Assembly (NCBI GenBank): GCA_903873545.1
Contig: CAIQPA010000085.1
Span: 1-5,043 of the forward strand
Length of the DNA stretch: 5,043 nucleotides
Reading direction: 5' to 3'
Origin: an uncultured delta proteobacterium
Lineage (GTDB): Bacteria; Myxococcota_A; Bradymonadia; REDH01
The notes under the pieces are model-generated. The model did not search any database. It had not been told where the DNA came from and saw only the letters and a list, made by a program, of their open reading frames with translations. The position numbers and the translations under genes were made by a program. How positions within the stretch are numbered: position 1 is the stretch's first letter; every line of letters starts with the position of its first letter. Positions 1 through 4,821 of this stretch are shown here, piece after piece.

Positions 1-493
1 CGCGCGATACCGTCTCTTCGGCCGTTGCGCTATCGAGCCGAAAGGCACCCATTCCGAAGGGAGGAATGCTGTCGGCCGATGCCGCACGCGCCCGCTGCCA
101 GCCGCCGCTCATCTCGTAGTCGGCGCAGCGCTGGGCGTAGCCCTTCCACGGCAGGCCGGGGAGGAGAAAGCCGCGGCCGCCATCTCCGAACCGGGTGACG
201 AGCGCCTCTCGGAGCGGGCCGGTGTAGCTGTCACTGGCGCTGTGGGAGTCTCCAAAGTGGAGAACGCTGGCGCGCGCTGACTTGCTACCGCCATCGATCT
301 CCGCGAGGCGCTGGTAAAAGCGGGCGAGCGGATGGCCGCTGTCGCGCGGTTTGGCGGCGGCGCGAGCCTGCGGCGAGAGGTCGCCGGGGTCACCGGAGAG
401 GGCGAGACCCGTGAGCGGCTTGGGGCGCGGCTGCGAGCAGCCGTTGCAGCCGGCGATGCCGACAAGCGCGAGGAGCAGCACGACCACTCTCAT
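1..493 (-). CDS. SGNH/GDSL-type hydrolase lipoprotein, partial (C-terminus beyond window)
   Basis: The reading frame is open from an ATG at 493 to the left edge, giving 164 visible residues without a stop. The N-terminus (MRVVVLLLALVGIAGC) is a lipoprotein signal with a good lipobox, I-A-G-C, so Cys16 should be lipidated. Asn at +2 is not the classic inner-membrane retention Asp, so an outer-membrane, periplasm-facing location is likely. A Pro/Ala-rich stretch (about 20-50) leads to the hydrolase domain. Block I is HFGDSH at residues 79-84 with candidate nucleophile Ser83, followed by a conserved FGDGGRGF (102-109). The Asn and Asp-x-x-His blocks would lie outside the window. The ATG overlaps the stop of the upstream gene as ATGA (490-493), implying coupled translation. 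The protein is a paralogue of that neighbour: 17 of 42 residues are identical from block I through the following Tyr-Ala. By family knowledge it is an esterase or acyltransferase-like enzyme; the substrate is unknown. Confidence 0.9.
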   Translation of the reverse strand, partial: MRVVVLLLALVGIAGCNGCSQPRPKPLTGLALSGDPGDLSPQARAAAKPRDSGHPLARFYQRLAEIDGGSKSARASVLHFGDSHSASDSYTGPLREALVTRFGDGGRGFLLPGLPWKGYAQRCADYEMSGGWQRARAASADSIPPFGMGAFRLDSATAEETVSR

Positions 494-2139
494 GGTTGAC
501 CTGCGAGCGATTCGTCGATCCAGGCGAGGTAGGCGTGAAGCAGCGCCGCGGTCAGCATCGTGCCCAGCTTCACATAGCCCGAGCGGGTGGGGTGGGCGAG
601 GTCGGCGCCGAGCAGGCGCGGCGAACCGTTGTTCCATGTTGCAGCGCCCTTGTCGCCACCGATGCTCTCGTAGGGGCTCCAGAAGGCGCAGCCTTCGGTG
701 AACGCCACAGCCCGTTGCACGGCGGTCATCTGCCCGACCGATGGATAGGTGGCGACTGAGCCTCCCTCGCGGTGACCTCGGGTGAGGATGCCCATCGCCA
801 GGCAGTCGCCGTGGGGGAGGGCGGTGCGCGACCGGCGCAACAGCTCGCGATAGGCCCGCTCGAACTCCTCCGTCCGGGTCGCAAAGCCGTTGCCGGCAGC
901 GGCGTCGTTCACCCCGTAGAAGAAGGAGGCGAGGTCTGTGCCGCGCGCCGCCAGCTGGCGGGCCCAGTGGTCGGGGTCAATCTTCGACATCTGCGCCACG
1001 CGGCCCGAGACCATGCCCATGTTGTCGACGACGACGCCAGGCCCGCTCCGCTCCGCGACCACGCCGTACCAGAGGATGTCACCGCGAAAACGAGAGATGC
1101 GGAAGCGGTCGGAGGGAAGCGTCAGGTCAACCCACTCGAGCGCGTCGCTGCCTCGCGTAACCTCGAGGTCGCGGGTTGTGCGCTGGTCGCCTGCAGCGAG
1201 GTCGAAGCCGCCTCGCGCGCCGTTTGCGTGGTAGAGCAGGCCGACCCGCATTGTCGGGAGCAGTCCGTCGGTCTGCCGCGCGGAGAAGGTGGGCGCGCCG
1301 TCGACGGCGAAACTGGCTCCCGCGAGGCCGAAGTTACGGTTCGACGAGCCCGCCGTCACGACGGTGCGAATCTTCCAGTCACTCGAAATCCCAAGGTTAT
1401 AGCCGCGGGCTGCGTAGGGGCGCTCGGGATGGGCGACGTAGAAGAAGCCGTGACCTCCCTCACCGAAGGCCTTCTGCAGCTTGCCGCGGACCGTGCCTGC
1501 GAAGTCGTCGCCCATCACCAGCGAGTCGCCAAACTGCGAGATTCTGACGGGCCGCGCGGTGGTCTTGAGCGCCGTGCGGGTGAGCTTGGCGAAGAAGCGG
1601 TCGAGAGCGTGGCCCTGGCAGGCCGCATCAGAGCAGGGCCGCTCCATGGGCGATTTCGGGGGGGTGAGCTCCGCCACGAGCGCGGCGATCGTGGGGCGCA
1701 CCAGTCGAAGTTCGTCTGCGGTCGGCGGCGCATCGGAGATCACGGGGTCGTTCGAGGCGACCGCGGGTGGGGCAACTGCAGGCGGCGCTGCGCCGGCCGA
1801 GCCCTCAGAAGCCGGAATCGCCGATGCACCCGAGCCCGAACCCGAGCCGCCCTCGGCACCGTTCATCTCCGCGGAGCCAGCAGGCGCATCGGCCGAACCG
1901 GAGGCCTCGAAAAGGGGCTCCGCTTGCGATGGCTCCTCCGCCGGCGCGGCCGCGAGCAGCTCCTCCGCCGGCGCCTCCATGGGCTGCTCCGGCGCAACCC
2001 ACGGCAGCACCGGCTCGATATCGAGCAGCTTCCCCTCCCACCAGGGGCTCGGCGTGGCCGCCGCAGCCGCCGAGAGCAGCGCAAACAGCACGAGCGTCAA
2101 CCAAGTCTTGTGGGATGCTTCTGTCGGCTGCTCAAGCAC
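490..2139 (-). CDS. Secreted or membrane-anchored SGNH/GDSL-type hydrolase with long linker (549 aa)
   Basis: I start this gene at the GTG at 2137-2139. An AGGA lies 9 nt upstream, and a charged lead (EASHK) is followed at once by a hydrophobic segment, WLTLVLFALLSAAAAAT (residues 13-29), a signal peptide or anchor. The only longer start is a TTG at 2232 that would add an Arg-rich leader and sit inside the predicted promoter. Residues about 46-139 are a Pro/Ala/Glu/Ser/Gly linker with internal repeats. A Cys pair (169, 174) precedes the catalytic domain. All SGNH blocks are visible: FGDS with Ser206, a Gly in DNMGM near residue 375, GVND with Asn411, and DLAH with Asp513 and His516. An active esterase or acyl-transfer enzyme in the periplasm is therefore expected. 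It is first in a two-gene unit; its stop overlaps the start of a lipoprotein paralogue. A cell-envelope polysaccharide O-acylation or deacylation role is inference from family and context. Confidence 0.9.
   Translation of the reverse strand: MLEQPTEASHKTWLTLVLFALLSAAAAATPSPWWEGKLLDIEPVLPWVAPEQPMEAPAEELLAAAPAEEPSQAEPLFEASGSADAPAGSAEMNGAEGGSGSGSGASAIPASEGSAGAAPPAVAPPAVASNDPVISDAPPTADELRLVRPTIAALVAELTPPKSPMERPCSDAACQGHALDRFFAKLTRTALKTTARPVRISQFGDSLVMGDDFAGTVRGKLQKAFGEGGHGFFYVAHPERPYAARGYNLGISSDWKIRTVVTAGSSNRNFGLAGASFAVDGAPTFSARQTDGLLPTMRVGLLYHANGARGGFDLAAGDQRTTRDLEVTRGSDALEWVDLTLPSDRFRISRFRGDILWYGVVAERSGPGVVVDNMGMVSGRVAQMSKIDPDHWARQLAARGTDLASFFYGVNDAAAGNGFATRTEEFERAYRELLRRSRTALPHGDCLAMGILTRGHREGGSVATYPSVGQMTAVQRAVAFTEGCAFWSPYESIGGDKGAATWNNGSPRLLGADLAHPTRSGYVKLGTMLTAALLHAYLAWIDESLAGQP
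1830..1847. repeat. Three 6-bp units encoding a Gly-Ser run
   Basis: Three consecutive hexamers, CCGAGC, CCGAAC and CCGAGC, encode alternating Gly and Ser on the minus strand within the linker of the SGNH hydrolase. The second unit differs only at a synonymous base. This is a flexible tether, possibly grown by slippage. Confidence 0.65.
1932..1974. repeat. Perfect 16-bp direct repeat inside the hydrolase linker
   Basis: GCTCCTCCGCCGGCGC occurs at 1932-1947 and again at 1959-1974, a 27-bp period. On the minus strand it encodes two copies of Ala-Pro-Ala-Glu-Glu nine residues apart in the linker of the SGNH hydrolase. The period is a multiple of three, so copy gain or loss would keep the reading frame. 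Confidence 0.8.
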
Positions 2140-2209
2140 AGGGAACCGTCCTGAAGTTCGGGCACAAGGCGCGCCCCGCCGTCGGCAGCGATAGAAGTGA
2201 GGGCCTTGG

Positions 2210-2239
2210 ATCCTAGTCGGCAGACGGGGCAACTTTCAA
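2210..2239 (-). promoter_or_regulatory. Candidate sigma-70-type promoter for the SGNH hydrolase genes
   Basis: On the minus strand TTGAAA (2239-2234) is followed after 18 bp by TAGGAT (2215-2210), which keeps the T, A and final T most important in a -10 element. Transcription would begin near 2202, leaving an untranslated leader of roughly 60 nt before the GTG at 2139. The element lies downstream of the alternative TTG start at 2232, which supports the shorter protein. Prediction is by eye only; GC-rich bacteria often have degenerate promoters. Confidence 0.45.
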
Positions 2240-2249
2240 CGGGCCCCAC

Positions 2250-2271
2250 CCGCTTTTACGCCGCTTTTGCG
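2250..2271. repeat. 11-bp tandem repeat in the divergent intergenic region
   Basis: CCGCTTTTACG (2250-2260) is followed immediately by CCGCTTTTGCG (2261-2271), differing at one position. A degenerate third unit, CCGCTGCG (2272-2279), comes next. The 11-bp period is close to one helical turn, so two protein subunits could bind the same face of DNA. The array starts 11 bp upstream of the minus-strand -35 candidate. The T-runs stand out in otherwise GC-rich DNA. A regulator binding site is plausible but unproven. Confidence 0.55.
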
Positions 2272-2301
2272 CCGCTGCGACACCAGCGCCCGCCTCCGAA
2301 C

Positions 2302-2330
2302 TTGACCACGCCGAGCGGCGCAACCTAGGA
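2302..2330 (+). promoter_or_regulatory. Candidate promoter for the rightward operon, with palindrome in the spacer
   Basis: TTGACC (2302-2307) matches the -35 consensus at five of six positions. After 17 bp comes CTAGGA (2325-2330), a poor -10 by the standard consensus but identical in sequence and spacing to the minus-strand candidate on the other side of this region. A perfect 12-bp palindrome, CGCCG-AG-CGGCG (2309-2320), fills most of the spacer, a position where a repressor would block polymerase. Transcription would start near 2337, about 35 nt before the ATG at 2372. Confidence 0.38.
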
Positions 2331-2371
2331 GGCCACTTCGCTCCTCTGTTTCTCCTCTCGAGACGGCCCGC

Positions 2372-2869
2372 ATGACCTCGACCTCCAGCCTCCGCATGCC
2401 AGAAGACGCAGCAGCCAAGGTCGCATCCGGTGCCTACGAGGCGCTCAGCGTCACCGAAGAAGTCTCGATTGTCGTCACGCAGGCCTTCGGCCCCGACGGC
2501 TCCTCGCTCATCCTGCCCGGCCCCGTCATGTTTGACGGCCATCCCGCAGTAACGCTGCTGGTCCGTGCGGAAGGCCGCGAAGAGCTGGTGCACCTTTCGC
2601 CCATCCATGGCGACCGCCGCAAGCTCGGTATGGAGGGGCTCGCTGCGGGCAGCCGCTGCGAGCTGCTTACCCCCTTCACCCGGAAGCCGCTCGACCTGGT
2701 CTCCGACGACGCATCGGACGGCTTCGCCGCCATCTATCTCACCAAGCGCCTGGCTGCCGGCGAGGCGGTGCTCATCAGCCCGATCTGGGGCCGCTTCGCC
2801 TCCCGCATTCTCCACGATGCCGAGCTCATCTCGGCCTGGGATGCGAACGACGAGGATGCGTTTGCCTAG
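2372..2869 (+). CDS. Uncharacterised soluble protein (165 aa), first gene of rightward operon
   Basis: I do not recognise a named family. The protein has a balanced composition, unlike the Arg-rich antisense frames here, and starts at the first ATG after the divergent region with only a weak GAGA 8 nt upstream. It has no signal peptide or membrane segment, so it should be cytoplasmic. After a short flexible start (1-25) the residues alternate in a beta-rich way: VSIVV near 31-35, a Gly/Pro turn, then PAVTLLVR (58-65). A distinctive polar core, HLSPIHGDRRK (74-84), has two His, an Asp and three basic residues. A second motif region has the lone Cys96 in RCELLTP, then AIYLTKRLAAG (120-130), ISPIWGR and ELISAW near the C-terminus. 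These blocks look like conserved domain motifs rather than filler. Its stop lies inside the next gene, a lipoprotein, so coupled expression is likely. Function unknown; PilZ-like or other small ligand-binding beta folds are possible but not shown. Confidence 0.85.
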   Translation: MTSTSSLRMPEDAAAKVASGAYEALSVTEEVSIVVTQAFGPDGSSLILPGPVMFDGHPAVTLLVRAEGREELVHLSPIHGDRRKLGMEGLAAGSRCELLTPFTRKPLDLVSDDASDGFAAIYLTKRLAAGEAVLISPIWGRFASRILHDAELISAWDANDEDAFA

Positions 2870-3686
2870 CCTCACTGCCCACAAGCTGCTGCCGCTGTTG
2901 CTCGTCGCAGGTTGCGCAACAGCGCCGCAGCGCCCCTCCATGGACCTCGGCACGCCCGAGCAGTTTGCCGAGAGTACGGCCGACTGGGAGCGGATTGCCA
3001 TCCAGGCCGAGGCCTGGCCCACGCCGGGCGAGGGTGGCACCGTGGGTGTCGCTGATCGGCTAACGGATGGTGAGAAGGGCGCCCGCGTCTTCGCCACCGC
3101 TGCGGGCACCCGGGCACCTTGGACCTTCGTCTTCAGGTTTCGGGGCAGCCACCCGGCCCCCGCCGCCGTCGTCATCGAGACCCCGCTCGGCGCCGGCTGC
3201 CGGCCAAGCGACCTCAGCCTCTTCCTGAACAGCAGCCGTGGCACGCTCGACCGCTCCAGTTTTACCCGCTTCATCGAGTCGTCGCAGCGCGTCGGCTTTG
3301 CGGAGCTGAAGGGGAAGGGCGGTCGCTACCTCCTGACCCTGCCCTTCGATGCCGACGCCGGCTATCTCTGGTTCCGCGTGATGCAGACGGTGGACGGCGC
3401 GCCGCCCTGCATCGCGGAGGTGACCGCGCTCCAATCCGTGCCGCCCTCCCTCGGAGGCACCGCAACCGTCGCGCTGCAGCCCATCGACACGGCTCCGTTC
3501 CAGGGCAAGAACTACATGGGCTTCCCAGACATGGAGGGGAGCGCCGCGCCCGCAGAAGGGTCGGCATCCCCGATGCCTCCGAGCGAGGGCTCGGGGCTGC
3601 AGCTGCTCGACAAGAGCGAGTCGGCCTTCGGCGTCAAGGCGCCTCCCGCCGCAACCAAAGTCACTCCTTCCACGAAGCCAAGGTAA
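2856..3686 (+). CDS. Uncharacterised lipoprotein with beta-rich domain (276 aa)
   Basis: The N-terminus (MRLPSLTAHKLLPLLLVAGC) is a short lipoprotein signal with lipobox V-A-G-C, so Cys20 should be lipidated. Ala at +2 suggests export to the outer membrane. The mature part begins with a polar segment (about 21-75), then a beta-rich domain of alternating hydrophobic strands (about 76-210; for example WTFVFRFRG at 89-97 and YLWFRVMQ at 170-177) with two Cys, 115 and 185, that could form a disulfide. The last 50 residues are Ser/Pro/Ala/Lys-rich and probably disordered. I recognise no named family; the middle domain may be carbohydrate- or protein-binding, which is a guess. The ATG at 2856 overlaps the upstream gene by 14 bp. 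An in-frame ATG at 2841 would add MRTTR, and a TTG at 2862 has a better-spaced GAGG (2852-2855). All three preserve the signal. Confidence 0.87.
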   Translation: MRLPSLTAHKLLPLLLVAGCATAPQRPSMDLGTPEQFAESTADWERIAIQAEAWPTPGEGGTVGVADRLTDGEKGARVFATAAGTRAPWTFVFRFRGSHPAPAAVVIETPLGAGCRPSDLSLFLNSSRGTLDRSSFTRFIESSQRVGFAELKGKGGRYLLTLPFDADAGYLWFRVMQTVDGAPPCIAEVTALQSVPPSLGGTATVALQPIDTAPFQGKNYMGFPDMEGSAAPAEGSASPMPPSEGSGLQLLDKSESAFGVKAPPAATKVTPSTKPR

Positions 3687-3689
3687 TCG

Positions 3690-4127
3690 ATGCAGACAGA
3701 AACGCAGAGCGCCACCAGCACACCCCTGTCCGAGTCGCTCGGGCAGGCGCTGCCGGCCCACGAACTCCTCACCGTGCGCTACGAAGAGACGGGTGGCGAG
3801 AGCGTCGCCGGCTCAGAGGCCATCTGGATCCACGTGCAGGGTCGGGGAGACCGGCTGCACGCCGTCGCATCCGCCTCGGGCCTCTCGCTGGCAGAGGCCG
3901 GCGAACGTGCCGATGCCCTGTTGGCTGTCGCCGCAAACTGGCGTTGGTTCGCCGCTGAGAATGCCCCCATCTGGCTGCCGGAGCTCTGCAAGGAGCGGGG
4001 CCTCGGCCTGCTCGCCCTCCTGCCCTCGGGTGCCGTACGCAGCCTCGCTGCCCCGCCGTCGCCCGGCATCTTCCTGCCACGCTACCCGCGCCTGCGTGCC
4101 GAGTGGAAGAAGCTCGCCTCATGGTAA
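3690..4127 (+). CDS. Uncharacterised soluble protein (145 aa)
   Basis: The ATG at 3690 follows the upstream stop by 3 bp and has AAGG (3680-3683) 6 nt upstream. The protein has no signal peptide or membrane segment. After a disordered Ser/Thr-rich start (1-20) comes a compact alpha/beta domain: HELLTVRYEE (24-33), a strand AIWIHVQGRGD (44-54), another strand HAVASASG, a helix of Ala/Glu/Leu (67-83), a Trp/Phe-rich segment (NWRWFAAENAPIWLP, 83-97), then ELCKERGLGLLALLPSG (98-114). The strand-helix-strand order and the final 'helix then GLGLLAL strand' resemble the core of PD-(D/E)XK nuclease-like folds. However, the expected Glu-x-Lys is absent (the strand reads I-H-V-Q), so any relative would be catalytically degenerate. 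That is a weak idea, not an assignment. It overlaps the methyltransferase start by 7 bp, which suggests coupled expression and perhaps a partner role. Confidence 0.8.
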   Translation: MQTETQSATSTPLSESLGQALPAHELLTVRYEETGGESVAGSEAIWIHVQGRGDRLHAVASASGLSLAEAGERADALLAVAANWRWFAAENAPIWLPELCKERGLGLLALLPSGAVRSLAAPPSPGIFLPRYPRLRAEWKKLASW

Positions 4128-4762
4128 CCGCGGCTGCAGAGACACGGACCTTCTTTGACGGCATGGCTCCCCGCTACGATGCCGACCTCCGCCTGCTCGG
4201 CTGGGACCCCATCCGGCTCCTCGCGGAGTGGCCCTTCATCGTGCCTCCGCTCAAGGATGTGCTCGATGCCGGCTGCGGCACGGGCGCGCTCCTCGAGACG
4301 CTGGCCGGCGCTGGACGCGAACTGACCGGCCTCGACATCTCGCCCGTCATGCTCGACAAGGCGCGCAATCGGCGCCCCATCAAGGGCATTGAACTGCACT
4401 GCGCCAACGCAGGCGACAGCTGGCCTATCGCCGATGAGAGCATCGACGTGGTCCTGGCGCTCGCGATGTTCGAGTTCGTCGAGCACCTCGATGTTGCGCT
4501 GGATGAGCTCCACCGGGTCCTTCGCATCGGCGGCCGCGCTCTCTTCACCGTCGAAGACCGGGTGGACTGGGGCGGCGTGCAGCGCGAGGCCTACGAACAC
4601 CGCTACGGCGAGGTCTCGCTCTGGCGCCGGACCCGTGAGGAGGTTGAAGCCTCCATGCCGCCCGGACTCGAAATCGTGCGCTGTGAGCGTGTCCGCGGCT
4701 ACGAGGTCCTCGAGCTCGGCTTCGTGACCTCCTACTGGGTTGTTGAGGCCTTCAAGCCCTAG
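4121..4762 (+). CDS. Class I SAM-dependent methyltransferase (213 aa)
   Basis: The enzyme should transfer a methyl group from S-adenosylmethionine in the cytosol; the acceptor cannot be read from sequence. The N-terminal helix FFDGMAPRYD (11-20) is typical of the UbiE/Methyltransf_11 type. Motif I, VLDAGCGTG (47-55), is the glycine-rich SAM loop. LDIS (71-74) is the acidic end of strand 2, whose Asp72 should bind the ribose hydroxyls. GDSWPIADESIDVVLALAMFE (98 onward) is the region around motifs II-III, with a following EHL-DELHRVLRIGGRALFT (121-143), the usual post-III 'LkpGG' strand. Length is normal and no key motif is missing. I start it at the ATG at 4121, with GGAAGAAG 8 nt upstream and a 7-bp overlap with the previous stop (ATGGTAA). 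A GTG at 4103 would add six residues. Plausible acceptors include a small metabolite, lipid or quinone; neighbours do not decide this. Confidence 0.93.
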   Translation: MVTAAAETRTFFDGMAPRYDADLRLLGWDPIRLLAEWPFIVPPLKDVLDAGCGTGALLETLAGAGRELTGLDISPVMLDKARNRRPIKGIELHCANAGDSWPIADESIDVVLALAMFEFVEHLDVALDELHRVLRIGGRALFTVEDRVDWGGVQREAYEHRYGEVSLWRRTREEVEASMPPGLEIVRCERVRGYEVLELGFVTSYWVVEAFKP

Positions 4763-4781
4763 CGGGCTGAGGAGGGCCCGC
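4762..4781 (+). terminator. Short GC hairpin after the methyltransferase stop (doubtful terminator)
   Basis: GCGGGC (4762-4767) and GCCCGC (4776-4781) form a perfect 6-bp stem with an 8-nt loop, beginning on the last base of the methyltransferase stop codon. No T-run follows, so it is not a classic intrinsic terminator. It could attenuate read-through into, or stabilise mRNA upstream of, the next gene. Chance pairing is common at this GC content. Confidence 0.3.
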
Positions 4782-4821
4782 ACCGTTGTCGCTCGGCGGC
4801 CAAGATGGTAGGGGCCGCTCG

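Noticed and set aside
109..465. 118-residue minus-strand frame near the left edge
   Set aside because: Ser/Ala/Pro/Arg-rich and out of frame with the lipoprotein hydrolase, which fills the same DNA with a lipobox and GDS block.
772..2154. 460-residue open frame on the plus strand opposite the large hydrolase
   Set aside because: It is rich in Arg, Gly and His with no domain pattern, and lies antisense to a gene with a complete SGNH catalytic set. Long antisense frames are expected at this GC content.
1481..2194. 237-residue Ser/Ala/Gly-rich frame on the plus strand
   Set aside because: It mirrors the low-complexity linker of the minus-strand hydrolase and has no signal, motif or ribosome site of its own.
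2327..2332. Perfect Shine-Dalgarno-like AGGAGG in the divergent region
   Set aside because: No ATG, GTG or TTG follows at a workable distance in any useful frame, and it overlaps the -10 candidate. It is 39 bp from the ATG at 2372.
2213..3274. 353-residue frame on the minus strand across the divergent region
   Set aside because: It would run antisense to two plausible plus-strand genes and through both promoter candidates. Its composition changes abruptly along its length and no motif is visible.
3060..3761. 233-residue minus-strand frame opposite the lipoprotein
   Set aside because: Arg/Gly/Ala-rich shadow of the plus-strand lipoprotein, which has a clear lipobox and fits the operon spacing.
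4082..4783. 233-residue minus-strand frame opposite the methyltransferase
   Set aside because: It covers the methyltransferase almost exactly; the plus-strand frame has every SAM-binding motif, so this is a shadow.
4786..4814. TTGTCG-17 bp-TAGGGG as a third promoter of the same type
   Set aside because: The -10 match is poor and overlaps the ribosome site of the downstream gene, so a transcript would start at about the ATG itself. Kept only as a remark.
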